This document shows positions 8,690-16,787 of a DNA stretch of 46,762 bases, piece after piece; position 1 is the first letter of the stretch; each line of letters begins with the position of its first letter. The notes below the pieces were generated by a model. The model saw nothing but the letters and a program-made list of their open reading frames with translations, was not told where the DNA came from and searched no databases. Source of the DNA: Halobacteriales archaeon (lineage in GTDB: Archaea > Halobacteriota > Halobacteria > Halobacteriales > SKNY01); contig SKQO01000052.1 of assembly GCA_007118975.1 (NCBI GenBank), forward strand, positions 1 through 46,762, in the 5' to 3' direction. A program made the position numbers and the translations under genes.

Positions 8690-9103
8690 ATGGACGCGGG
8701 CAACGCAGATATGACACTCGCCTTCGAGCTTACTGCGCTGAAGGCGCTGGCGCACCCGCATGCAGCCGTCACCGACGCCCGCGAGTGGACCGCGTACATC
8801 GGGGTCGTCTCGGAAGAACCCACCTACGTGGTTACCAACTACACCCGGCAAGAACGGATCCGGCAGGACTTCTTCTCCGGACCGCGTGGCGTGGAGGAGA
8901 GTCTGGAGAGCGTGAAAGACCAGTTCAACACGGAACGATACGTGTTCGTCGGGACGAATGAGGAGGATGCATCCCTCGCGGAATCAGTCGGCTGGGAGTA
9001 CCTGGCAGTGGCGGACGCCGCAGATGCGGCTGGTTGGGAGCTTGCTGAAGGCGAGGATGAGGAGGAATGGATCGACGAGGACGTCCGCGAGGACTGGCCG
9101 TGA
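8690..9103 (+). CDS. Conserved haloarchaeal protein (DUF7124-like)
   Basis: A 137-residue acidic soluble protein. From memory it matches a short haloarchaeal family (I believe DUF7124) with the block TYVVTNYTRQERIRQDFFSGPRG in the middle and an Asp/Glu-rich tail ending EDVREDWP. The function is unknown. The start is the ATG at 8690, with a TTTT-containing box about 28 bases before it; an internal ATG at 8711 (MTLAFELTALKAL) is a credible alternative. The next gene begins 18 bases after its stop and is probably co-transcribed. Confidence 0.7.
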   Translation: MDAGNADMTLAFELTALKALAHPHAAVTDAREWTAYIGVVSEEPTYVVTNYTRQERIRQDFFSGPRGVEESLESVKDQFNTERYVFVGTNEEDASLAESVGWEYLAVADAADAAGWELAEGEDEEEWIDEDVREDWP

Positions 9104-9121
9104 ACCCACACACCAGAACGC

Positions 9122-9655
9122 ATGGGTGAACCACACGTCCCGGCGGACGGAAACGAGCGACCCCGGCTATCATGCGGCCAGCCCGTGCCTGTCGAGACAC
9201 TGGACCTCGGGATGCGCGAATACGACTGTCCCTGCGGGGAGTCCCACGCCGTGGTGATGGATGTCCATCCGATCAGCAGGTGGGTTCCGGAGGACGTAGA
9301 ATCGATATTGGTTGCCGCCATCGACGCAGACGACGAGTACGGGACGTTCTCGACCATCCACGTCATGGGGATGGTGCTCGAGGAGTACCCGGAGAAGGTA
9401 ACGGCGCTGGACGTCAGTGAGAACGACAGCCTCGGCAGCGTTCTCGTGTGGATGACAGCTTTCGACGCCCGTCGGCTTCACGAAGTGATCGTTGAGCTCC
9501 TGGTCGAGCTCATGGATCACGCGATGAGTCACGCGAGCGAGGAAGATGACCGGGAGGCCTTTCGGGAACAGCTGTCCTCGTTCGACGTGACGGAGTTCGT
9601 GGATTCCTACCGCGCCCAACGCGATTTCGATGGAGCAGCCGATCGTCCAGTCTAA
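9122..9655 (+). CDS. Conserved haloarchaeal protein (DUF5815-like)
   Basis: A 177-residue protein. The N-terminal part has Cys18 and a CPCGESHAVV block (36-45) that looks like a metal-binding knuckle, and the rest is helical and acidic. I believe this is the haloarchaeal DUF5815 family, whose role is not known to me. It follows the DUF7124-like gene after 18 bases, so the pair likely forms a small operon. Downstream lies the carB promoter region. Confidence 0.75.
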   Translation: MGEPHVPADGNERPRLSCGQPVPVETLDLGMREYDCPCGESHAVVMDVHPISRWVPEDVESILVAAIDADDEYGTFSTIHVMGMVLEEYPEKVTALDVSENDSLGSVLVWMTAFDARRLHEVIVELLVELMDHAMSHASEEDDREAFREQLSSFDVTEFVDSYRAQRDFDGAADRPV

Positions 9656-9690
9656 ACGGCGTGACCGAGAGCCACGTGGGTTTTCGAGCG

Positions 9691-9705
9691 ATGCGAATTT
9701 CGTAT
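9691..9705. promoter_or_regulatory. Possible Lrp-type operator upstream of carB
   Basis: ATGCGA-ATT-TCGTAT is an inverted repeat with one mismatch in 6-base arms and a 3-base spacer. The same layout occurs twice between carA and the Lrp gene (TTACGA-GAT-TCGTAA and TTACGA-GAT-ACGTAT). It lies about 35 bases upstream of the TTATTA box that probably drives carB. Shared regulation is inference. Confidence 0.4.
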
Positions 9706-9775
9706 TTCGATTGCGGATCTCGGAATATATCGGGGTGCTTATTACGATGAGCGAACTCTACTCGACCAGTACCCC

Positions 9776-12700
9776 ATGGCAGAGGAATCACGGACGATCC
9801 TGTTGATCGGCAGCGGTCCGATCCAGATCGGCCAGGCGGCAGAGTTTGATTACTCCGGCGCGCAGGCCTGCCGCGCGCTCCAGGAAGAGGGTGTCCGGGT
9901 GGTCCTCGTCAATTCGAACCCGGCAACGATCATGACCGACCCCGAGATGGCTGATGCCGTCTATCTCGAGCCGATCACCGCGGAAGTGATCGCCGAAATC
10001 ATTCGAAAGGAACAACCTGATGGCGTGATCGCCGGACTCGGGGGCCAGACCGGGCTCAACGTGACGGCCGAACTGGCCGAGGCGGGCGTCCTCGAGCAGT
10101 ACGACGTGGAGATCATGGGAACGCCGCTGGACACCATCTATGCAACGGAGGATCGAGAGCAGTTTCGCCAGCGAATGATCGAGCTCGACGAGCCGGTACC
10201 CCGCTCGACCACGATCGGCCACATCGACGAGCTCGAGGCTGCGGTCGAAGCCGTCGGGGGCTTGCCGGTGATCATGCGCACGACCTACACGCTCGGCGGT
10301 TCGGGCTCCGGCGTCATTGGTAATATGGCCGAATTGCGGGAGGCGACCCGCCGCGGTCTCCGGCTCTCACGGAACAACGAGGTGATGATAACCGAGTCGA
10401 TCGCTGGGTGGATCGAACTGGAATACGAGGTGATGCGCGACGCCGCCGATTCATGCGTCATCATCTGCAATATGGAAAATATCGATCCGATGGGGATCCA
10501 TACGGGCGAATCCATCGTCGTGACACCCTCGCAGGTGATTCCTGACGAAGGACATCAGGAAATGCGATCGGCTGCACTTCGCGTGATTCGGAATCTCGGC
10601 ATTCATGGGGGATGCAACATCCAGTTTGCCTGGCGCGACGACGGTACCCCCGGTGGGGAGTATCGCGTCGTCGAGGTGAATCCGCGCGTCTCGCGGTCGT
10701 CCGCGCTCGCATCCAAGGCGACCGGATACCCAATCGCGCGCGTGACAGCCAAAGTCGCGCTGGGGAAACGACTCCACGAGATCGAAAACGAGATCACCGG
10801 CCAGACAACCGCTGCCTTCGAGCCGGCCATCGACTATGTGGTGACGAAAGTCCCCCGATGGCCGAAGGACAAGTTCACCGACGTCGATTTTGCCCTGGGC
10901 CCAGCCATGAAGTCGACGGGGGAAGCGATGGCCATCGGACGGACCTTCGAGGAGAGTCTCCTCAAAGCGCTGCGATCGACGGAGTACGAGCCAGCGGACG
11001 ATCTCTCGCGCCTCGATGATGAGACGCTCGAATCGCGGTATCTCTCGCGACCGACGCCGGACCGACCGTATGCGATATTCGAGGCGTTCAGACGGGGATA
11101 CAATACCTCGGAGATCGTCGACCTGACCGGGATCCACGAATGGTACATCGAGCGGTACGGCAACGTCGCCGAAGCCATGCAGGCTGCCGAATCCGGGACT
11201 AGTCGTCAGGCGGCGGCGCTTGGGCTCACGGATCGTCGAATCGCCGAGCTGGCCAGCGACGACGGCAGGCCTGATCAGTCATCGGTCGACGCGATCGCGG
11301 CCACCACGCCGGATCGCTCCTTCAAATTAGTCGATACGTGCGCCGGAGAGTTTGCGGCGGCGACGCCGTATTATTACTCCGCCCGAGACCGGGGAGACCG
11401 GCTCGGGCGTAACGAGGTCGAGGTCGACCACGACCGGGAAAGCGTGGTTATCGTCGGAGCAGGACCGATCAGAATCGGCCAGGGTGTCGAGTTCGACTAC
11501 TGTACGGTCCACGCCGTCGCGGCCCTGCGGGAGGCGGGGATGGACGCCTACATTGTCAACAACAACCCGGAAACGGTATCGACGGATTATGATACGTCCG
11601 ACGGGCTGTTTTTCGAGCCCCTCACTGCCGAAGAGATCGCTGACGTCATCGAAGTGACCGAGGCGGACGGCGTGATGGTTCAGTTTGGGGGACAGACGTC
11701 GGTGAACGTCGGCAGACCCCTCCAGGACGAGTTGGATCGCCGCGGGCTCGACTGTGAGATCCTCGGCACGACCGTGAATGCGATGGATCTGGCGGAGGAC
11801 CGCGATCGCTTCAATGCGCTACTGGACGACCGGGGGATCAGTCAACCCGAAGGGGGCGCGGCGACCAGCGAGGCGGAAGCGCTGGACCTGGCGCACGACA
11901 TCGGGTATCCGGTCCTCGTCCGACCCAGCTACGTGCTGGGGGGCCGCGCAATGCAGGTCGTCTCCGATGACGAGGAGCTAACGACGTTCCTTGACGAGGC
12001 CGTCCGTGTCAGCCCCGACAAGCCGATCCTCATCGACGAGTTCCTGGAGGGCGCGGTCGAGGTGGATGTCGATGCAGTGAGCGACGGGGAGGACATCCTC
12101 ATCGGGGGGATAATGGAACACATCGAATCGGCGGGCGTTCATTCGGGTGATTCAGCGTGTATGATCCCGCCAGAGACGCTCGGTCGGGGCGTCAACCGGG
12201 AAATTCGACGGGTCACCGAGGAGATCGCGACGGCGCTCGAGACCGTTGGCCTGCTCAACGTCCAGCTGGCAGTCCGAGACGAGGAAGTGTACGTGCTCGA
12301 GGCGAATCCACGTTCCTCTCGAACCGTGCCATTCGTCTCCAAGGCGACCGGCGTCCCGATCGCGAAAATCGCCGCGCGGGTGATGGCCGGGGAACGACTG
12401 GCCGACATCGATGTCACAGAACAGGTCCCGAACGAGTACAGCATCAAAGAGGTGGTACTCCCCTTCGACCGACTTCCGGGATCGGATCCGCGGCTTGGCC
12501 CGGAGATGAAATCGACCGGCGAGGTAATGGGCACGGCGGGAACTGTCGGCAAAGCATACGAGAAGGCTCAGATGGCGGTGAGAAAGCCGATCCCGCTCGA
12601 CGGGACGGCCGTCCTCGATTTCGGAAACGGGGAATTTCCCGGCCCGGAAACCAGCGACGGCCAGGAGCTCCGGGAGGCGTTCGATTCCCACTACGAGCTG

Positions 12701-12952
12701 CTCGAGTACGACGACGAGCAGACGTTGATCGACGCCATTCGGGCGGGGGAGATTGATCTCATCGTGTCCCGTCGCCGCGACGCGCTCGAGGTGGCAGTCG
12801 AAGAGAACGTGACATACTTTTCGACGGCCCCGAGCGCACGGGCCGCGCTCGATTCGCTCGATGCAGTCGGCGACTCCTTGAACGTGGAACCGCTGCAGGC
12901 GCGCCCTCGCCGTCAAGAGTACTGGGGACAGCCCAGAGACGACACGAAGTAA
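9776..12952 (+). CDS. carB: Carbamoyl-phosphate synthase large subunit
   Basis: A 1058-residue enzyme with the normal duplicated architecture: an ATP-grasp half starting ILLIGSGPIQIGQAAEFDYSG and a second starting VVIVGAGPIRIGQGVEFDY near 560, each with the glycine-rich GGSGSGV or GGRAMQV loop. A C-terminal MGS-like allosteric domain follows. With CarA it makes carbamoyl phosphate from glutamine-derived ammonia, bicarbonate and two ATP, for arginine and pyrimidines. carB and carA converge here, with 74 bases between stops, instead of forming the common carAB operon. A TTATTA box lies about 33 bases before the ATG. Confidence 0.98.
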   Translation: MAEESRTILLIGSGPIQIGQAAEFDYSGAQACRALQEEGVRVVLVNSNPATIMTDPEMADAVYLEPITAEVIAEIIRKEQPDGVIAGLGGQTGLNVTAELAEAGVLEQYDVEIMGTPLDTIYATEDREQFRQRMIELDEPVPRSTTIGHIDELEAAVEAVGGLPVIMRTTYTLGGSGSGVIGNMAELREATRRGLRLSRNNEVMITESIAGWIELEYEVMRDAADSCVIICNMENIDPMGIHTGESIVVTPSQVIPDEGHQEMRSAALRVIRNLGIHGGCNIQFAWRDDGTPGGEYRVVEVNPRVSRSSALASKATGYPIARVTAKVALGKRLHEIENEITGQTTAAFEPAIDYVVTKVPRWPKDKFTDVDFALGPAMKSTGEAMAIGRTFEESLLKALRSTEYEPADDLSRLDDETLESRYLSRPTPDRPYAIFEAFRRGYNTSEIVDLTGIHEWYIERYGNVAEAMQAAESGTSRQAAALGLTDRRIAELASDDGRPDQSSVDAIAATTPDRSFKLVDTCAGEFAAATPYYYSARDRGDRLGRNEVEVDHDRESVVIVGAGPIRIGQGVEFDYCTVHAVAALREAGMDAYIVNNNPETVSTDYDTSDGLFFEPLTAEEIADVIEVTEADGVMVQFGGQTSVNVGRPLQDELDRRGLDCEILGTTVNAMDLAEDRDRFNALLDDRGISQPEGGAATSEAEALDLAHDIGYPVLVRPSYVLGGRAMQVVSDDEELTTFLDEAVRVSPDKPILIDEFLEGAVEVDVDAVSDGEDILIGGIMEHIESAGVHSGDSACMIPPETLGRGVNREIRRVTEEIATALETVGLLNVQLAVRDEEVYVLEANPRSSRTVPFVSKATGVPIAKIAARVMAGERLADIDVTEQVPNEYSIKEVVLPFDRLPGSDPRLGPEMKSTGEVMGTAGTVGKAYEKAQMAVRKPIPLDGTAVLDFGNGEFPGPETSDGQELREAFDSHYELLEYDDEQTLIDAIRAGEIDLIVSRRRDALEVAVEENVTYFSTAPSARAALDSLDAVGDSLNVEPLQARPRRQEYWGQPRDDTK

Positions 12953-13026
12953 CGGTTGCTGGTCCCTACCTAGTCCATCAGGTGACGGTGGGGCGTCAAA
13001 GAACGTGGCAGTCTGCGTAGTGCATT

Positions 13027-14070
13027 TCAGTTCCCAGTCGCCAGGGCGATCACATCATCGAAGAAATCCATGGTGTCGTGAGGGCCCGGGTTCGCCTCGG
13101 GATGGTACTGGCGTGTGATGATGTCAAGCTCATCGCTCTCCAGACCCTCGGGTGTGTCGTCGTTGACGTTCACCTGCGTGACACGGAGTTCACCCGGATC
13201 GTCCACCGTGTAGCCGTGATTCTGGGTCGTCATGACGACGCGGTCGGTTCGGAGGTCACGGACGGGCTGGTTGACCCCCCGGTGACCGAACGACATCTTG
13301 GTCGTCTCACCCCCCAAGGAACGGGCCACGATCTGCTGACCGAGACAGATGCCCGCAATCGGTAGCTCGCCGCTGAGGTCGTCGACGATTCCCTCGGCAG
13401 CCTCGAAGTTCGCCGGATCGCCCGGACCGTTCGAGATGAACAAGAGGTCGGGATTGGCACCCATGACCTCGTGTCGGTCGGCGTCATACGGGAAGACGTG
13501 GACATCGGCGCCACGATCGCGGAGGGATTCGATGATGGACCCTTTCGCGCCACAATCGACCAGCGAGATCTTGCAACGTCCCCCTCCCTCGAACACCTGG
13601 GACGAGGCGACGCTTACCCGGCGCCCGATGTCGGTATGCTCGCTCATATGCCGGGACGCTTCCAGTTCTTCCTCGGCGGCCGCAGGGGTGGCATCTTCAC
13701 CGGCCGAGATCCCGCACCGCATCGCGCCTCGATCCCGGATTTCCGTCACAAGATCGCGTGTGTCCAGGTGATCGATCGCCGGCACGTCCTCTGCAACCAG
13801 CCATTCGGCAACATCGTCTGTCAACTCGAGGGCGATGACACCTCGCGGGTGCACGCGCTCGGACTCGAACCGTTCCGGTCGGACGCCGTAGTTCCCGATG
13901 AGTGGGTATGCAAACGTGAGCACTTGCTCCTCGTAGGACGGATCAGTGAGGCTTTCTTCATACCCCGTGTAGGCTGTGGTGAAGACCAGCTCTCCTCTCG
14001 TGTTCCCCGGCGACCGGGCGCGCGCCTCGAGGATCCGTCCATCCTCAAGCGCGAGAAAAGCGTCCGTCAT
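13027..14070 (-). CDS. carA: Carbamoyl-phosphate synthase small subunit (glutaminase)
   Basis: A 347-residue class I glutamine amidotransferase subunit. The nucleophile is C242 in GICLGQQ, and the dyad is H323 and E325 in QYHPEANPGP; the N-terminal CPSase small-chain domain covers about residues 1-130. It delivers ammonia to CarB. The ATG at 14070 has a TTTTTA box about 29 bases upstream, so the message is leaderless or nearly so, and a candidate operator begins on the first base of the gene. It is divergent from an Lrp/AsnC regulator with 102 bases between. Confidence 0.97.
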   Translation of the reverse strand: MTDAFLALEDGRILEARARSPGNTRGELVFTTAYTGYEESLTDPSYEEQVLTFAYPLIGNYGVRPERFESERVHPRGVIALELTDDVAEWLVAEDVPAIDHLDTRDLVTEIRDRGAMRCGISAGEDATPAAAEEELEASRHMSEHTDIGRRVSVASSQVFEGGGRCKISLVDCGAKGSIIESLRDRGADVHVFPYDADRHEVMGANPDLLFISNGPGDPANFEAAEGIVDDLSGELPIAGICLGQQIVARSLGGETTKMSFGHRGVNQPVRDLRTDRVVMTTQNHGYTVDDPGELRVTQVNVNDDTPEGLESDELDIITRQYHPEANPGPHDTMDFFDDVIALATGN

Positions 14071-14084
14071 TACGAGATACGTAT
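14070..14084. promoter_or_regulatory. Candidate operator at the carA start
   Basis: TTACGAGATACGTAT contains TACG-AGATA-CGTA and differs little from the perfect copy at 14122-14136. It covers the expected carA transcription start, so a bound protein would block initiation. No binding data exist here. Confidence 0.45.
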
Positions 14085-14096
14085 GGAAATGGCGGG

Positions 14097-14102
14097 TAAA
14101 AA
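14097..14102 (-). promoter_or_regulatory. TATA box of carA
   Basis: TTTTTA on the minus strand, centred about 29 bases before the carA ATG, with one candidate operator on each side. Confidence 0.45.
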
Positions 14103-14105
14103 CCT

Positions 14106-14119
14106 TCGCTTCGAAGCGA
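14106..14119. repeat. 14-base perfect palindrome between carA and lrp
   Basis: TCGCTTCGAAGCGA reads the same on both strands. It sits between the carA TATA box and the second TTACGA motif, and could be a second regulator site or a chance GC-rich palindrome. Confidence 0.4.
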
Positions 14120-14121
14120 GA

Positions 14122-14136
14122 TTACGAGATTCGTAA
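14122..14136. promoter_or_regulatory. Perfect inverted-repeat operator, lrp promoter
   Basis: TTACGA-GAT-TCGTAA is a perfect inverted repeat with a 3-base spacer, 36 bases before the lrp ATG and about 52 before that of carA. The size suits a dimer of an Lrp/AsnC protein, and the neighbouring Lrp gene is the natural candidate. Confidence 0.55.
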
Positions 14137-14172
14137 CGGTCAAGTGTAACGACGGCGAACTCGGCATTCCCG

Positions 14173-14586
14173 ATGGACGAGCTGGACCGGGAGATCCTGG
14201 CCATACTGCGCCGAGACGCTCGTCGGCCCTACACCGAGATCGCCGAGGCGGTGGACACATCCGAGGGGACCGTGCGCAACCGGGTGGAACGACTGGTCGA
14301 TGACGGGGTGATCGAACGGTTTACCGTCGCGACGCGGACCGGGAACGTCAAGGCGATGATCGAAATCGGAGTTGATGTCGCGGTGGATACACACGCGATC
14401 TCCGATCGGATCGCAAATTGGCCCGCGGTGGATTTCGTCTGGCAGGTGAGTGGCGAGGAGGACATCGTCGTCATTGTCGATGCGGCCGATACGGAGGAGG
14501 TAAATGCGTTACTTACACGGGCTCGGGAGCTCGACGAGGTCAACCGCACCAAAACGCGTCTCATCCTCGACGAAGCGCTCGGGTAG
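14173..14586 (+). CDS. Lrp/AsnC family transcriptional regulator
   Basis: A 137-residue regulator of standard length. Residues 1-60 form the winged helix-turn-helix (LDREILAILRRDARRPYTEIA, then SEGTVRNRVERLVDDGVIERF), and residues 65-135 form the RAM effector-binding domain (VDFVWQVSGEEDIVVIVDA). It is divergent from carA and very probably controls carA, itself and carB through the TTACGA-type repeats; amino acids such as glutamine or arginine are plausible effectors. The TATA element (about 14145) is weak. It ends in TAG, one of several genes here that do. Confidence 0.93.
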   Translation: MDELDREILAILRRDARRPYTEIAEAVDTSEGTVRNRVERLVDDGVIERFTVATRTGNVKAMIEIGVDVAVDTHAISDRIANWPAVDFVWQVSGEEDIVVIVDAADTEEVNALLTRARELDEVNRTKTRLILDEALG

Positions 14587-14606
14587 CCCGGCAGGAGTCG
14601 AAGAGC

Positions 14607-14613
14607 GTTTTAC
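14607..14613 (+). promoter_or_regulatory. TATA box of idi
   Basis: GTTTTAC is centred 26 bases before the ATG at 14636. It supports that start and argues against the long in-frame extension into the lrp gene. Confidence 0.55.
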
Positions 14614-14635
14614 ATCGCTGCCCATTTTCACGGAT

Positions 14636-15217
14636 ATGAGTACAGACGAGGGATCAACCGATCCCACCGCCGAGGGAGCGCACCCGAACGTCGATCAGAC
14701 GGTCGTCACCGTCGACGCCGAGGACAACGAGATCGGAGAGGCAAATCGCCTCGATGCACATACTGGCGAAGGGATCCGTCATCGTGCGTTCACGGCGCTC
14801 CTCTTCGACGAGGACGGACAGATCCTCCTCGCCCAGCGCAGCCCCGAAAAGCGACTCTGGGACGGCTTCTGGGACGGAACAGTCGCCTCACACCCCACGC
14901 GCAACGAATCACAACGGGAAGCAGCTCGTGCGAGATTCCGGGAGGAACTCGGCATCGAACCGGCCCAGTACGACGATCTTCGGATCACCGATAAATTCGA
15001 ATACAAACGGTACTATCCCCGCCGAGGGGTCGAACACGAAGTGTGCGCGGTTCTCCAGGCGACGCTCACCGACACGACGCTCGACCCGGACGAATCCGAG
15101 GTGGCCGGGCTGCTCTGGGCCCCGTACGAGCGGTTGTACGAGCACCCGCACTGGTACCGACAACTCCGACTCTGCCCCTGGTTCGAAATCGCGATGCGGC
15201 GCGACTTCGAATCCTGA
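14636..15217 (+). CDS. idi: Isopentenyl-diphosphate delta-isomerase, type I
   Basis: A 193-residue Nudix-fold isomerase that interconverts IPP and DMAPP for archaeal isoprenoid lipids. Visible are RLWDGFWDGTVASHP (73-87), the Nudix-like SQREAARARFREELG (92-106), and the acidic pair in VEHEVC (about 135-140). At the place of the E. coli catalytic Cys67 (SVCGHP) this protein reads TVASHP, with Ala instead of Cys. I recall the same in other haloarchaeal sequences, but it leaves the mechanism open, and a plain Nudix hydrolase cannot be excluded. Start chosen from the TATA spacing and the acidic N-terminus MSTDEGSTD. Confidence 0.85.
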   Translation: MSTDEGSTDPTAEGAHPNVDQTVVTVDAEDNEIGEANRLDAHTGEGIRHRAFTALLFDEDGQILLAQRSPEKRLWDGFWDGTVASHPTRNESQREAARARFREELGIEPAQYDDLRITDKFEYKRYYPRRGVEHEVCAVLQATLTDTTLDPDESEVAGLLWAPYERLYEHPHWYRQLRLCPWFEIAMRRDFES

Positions 15218-15259
15218 TTCCTGGCAGATTCTTGGTGCGTGCCCGATAGATACGATTTG

Positions 15260-15484
15260 CTAGTGATGCCCCAATCCGGCCCAGACCGCGATCGCGGCGA
15301 GCGCGAGGGCGGGGATCACAGGCATGATGAGGTACGCGAACCTGAATGAGACCCACGTCGGAGGAGCGAAGGCGATGACACCGGGGATGACGATAAACGA
15401 CAACAGAATCATCCCGAGCAAGAGCCAATCCCGTCCCCCCCAAACCCCGTCCCGAGAACCCCGTACTCCTGGCTGTGGAACCAT
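15260..15484 (-). CDS. Small two-helix membrane protein
   Basis: A 74-residue protein. A soluble N-terminus (MVPQPGVRGSRDGVWGGRD) is followed by two hydrophobic segments, about 20-39 and 50-69, ending in GLGHH. I do not recognise the family. It lies 25 bases behind the winged-helix gene on the same strand, so the two are probably one transcript, and it converges with idi. Membrane localisation is clear from composition; a role is not. Confidence 0.65.
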   Translation of the reverse strand: MVPQPGVRGSRDGVWGGRDWLLLGMILLSFIVIPGVIAFAPPTWVSFRFAYLIMPVIPALALAAIAVWAGLGHH

Positions 15485-15509
15485 ATCGGGTCGCTTGCCG
15501 TCAGGACGA

Positions 15510-15794
15510 CTAACCGCTACGACTCGCGCCTACACGGAACTGGTCGCTCGTCGACCGGCTAGACAATTCCCCCTCACAGCGATAAAAGCGGCCCTGGCGC
15601 CTCACAATGTCCCGGCTCTCCAGCTCGGACAACAAGCCGTACAAGCTCACGATGGGAAGGTTGAGATCCTCGTGGAGATCCTCCAGCGTCGAATTACCAC
15701 AGACACGGAGATACAGATAGATTAGCTTTGCACCGGGCGACTCCAGTGACTTCGGGACGGAAAGGCCCGTCCGTTCGATATGTTCGAGTCTCAT
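15510..15794 (-). CDS. Small winged-helix transcriptional regulator
   Basis: A 94-residue protein with a helix-turn-helix core of the TrmB/MarR kind: GAKLIYLYLRVCGNSTLEDL (about 21-40) and LPIVSLYGLLSELESRDIV (46-64) before a wing (VRRQGRFYRC). The Ser/Arg-rich tail is short. It has no visible effector domain. It is followed by a small membrane protein gene and preceded on the same strand by pspA, a context that suggests membrane-stress control, which is inference. Confidence 0.75.
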   Translation of the reverse strand: MRLEHIERTGLSVPKSLESPGAKLIYLYLRVCGNSTLEDLHEDLNLPIVSLYGLLSELESRDIVRRQGRFYRCEGELSSRSTSDQFRVGASRSG

Positions 15795-15862
15795 TGGTTG
15801 TTATCAGAGCAAATACATCGACGATACTAAAACCTTACTTCGACAATCGACGATATTCGGGC

Positions 15863-16630
15863 CTATGTTCCCTCGTCCTGGGTCAGTTCTTCTAACTCTT
15901 CCTCGATCTCGTCGTCTGTCGATCCCGTATCACCACCACCCAGTTCTCCTTTAAGCGTCTCGAGTTCGGCCTCGACCTCGGTATCGGTGCGTCCCGCTTG
16001 GAGCTCCCGGTCGATGCGATCCTGATCCGAGAGCGCGTCCTCGAACGCTCCCGACTCCTGCAGTTCGTCCATTGCGGCCGCGCGAGCCTCCATTTCTTCG
16101 GTTTCCTCCTCGGCGCGTTCGATCGCGCGAGAGACATCCCCCATCTCTTTGCCAACACCCGTCAAGGCCTCCGAGACCCGCGAACTGGCCTCGGCGGCCT
16201 CGTACTGGGCCTTCATGGTCTCTTTTTTCGTCCGGAATTCCTCGATGCGGCCTTGGAGTTCGTTTTTCTGCTCGACCAGATCCTCCTGTTGACCCTGCAG
16301 GTTTGCGATCTGTTCCTCGAGCTGTTCGATCTGTTGCATCTTGGCCTTCTTTTTCTCGAGCGCCTGTCGGGCGAGGTCTTCCCGATCCTGTCTGACCGCC
16401 TCCCGAGCCTGTTCGTTGTGTTTTTCGACGTTCTCCTCCAGGCGTCGACGTTGCATTTCCAGGCGCTTTTTCTGAGTCGTCAGGTCCGCAATACCCTGTT
16501 TTACGTCCTGCAGCTGGTCTCGCATCTGTTCGTAGGAATAATCCAGTGTCTCTCGGGGATCCTCCGCCCGGTTAAGGATCGCATTCAGTTTAGACCGGAT
16601 GATGTACGATGCGCGACCGAAGATGCTCAT
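15863..16630 (-). CDS. pspA: PspA/IM30 family protein
   Basis: A 255-residue, almost entirely helical protein starting MSIFGRASYIIRSKLNAIL, an amphipathic membrane-binding helix, then long coiled coils (about 25-185) and an acidic, Gly-rich tail. The family forms ESCRT-III-like polymers that remodel and protect membranes under stress; haloarchaea use homologues at high salt. The DYSYEQMRDQLQDVKQGIADL block is diagnostic. The gene reads leftward into the winged-helix and small membrane genes with a 68-base gap, so it may belong with them or simply precede them. Confidence 0.93.
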   Translation of the reverse strand: MSIFGRASYIIRSKLNAILNRAEDPRETLDYSYEQMRDQLQDVKQGIADLTTQKKRLEMQRRRLEENVEKHNEQAREAVRQDREDLARQALEKKKAKMQQIEQLEEQIANLQGQQEDLVEQKNELQGRIEEFRTKKETMKAQYEAAEASSRVSEALTGVGKEMGDVSRAIERAEEETEEMEARAAAMDELQESGAFEDALSDQDRIDRELQAGRTDTEVEAELETLKGELGGGDTGSTDDEIEEELEELTQDEGT

Positions 16631-16758
16631 GCAGTAGTATTCGTGACAAGCTTCTTAAAACCTAGCCAGCCTTGTCGGGATCGCCCGTCGTCTGTTGAAG
16701 ACCGAATGCGGGCGTGTCACACCACCTCACCACGCACCGGTTGCCCCCCTCCGAAATC

Positions 16759-16766
16759 GTTTTCAC
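16759..16766 (+). promoter_or_regulatory. TATA box of pyrG
   Basis: GTTTTCAC is centred 26 bases before the pyrG ATG at 16788. It rules against the in-frame start at 16695. Confidence 0.5.
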
Positions 16767-16787
16767 GACGTTTCGCACATTGGCAGT

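Noticed and set aside
12152-12916. 254-codon frame antisense to carB
   Set aside because: Mirror of carB codon bias; no promoter and no family character.
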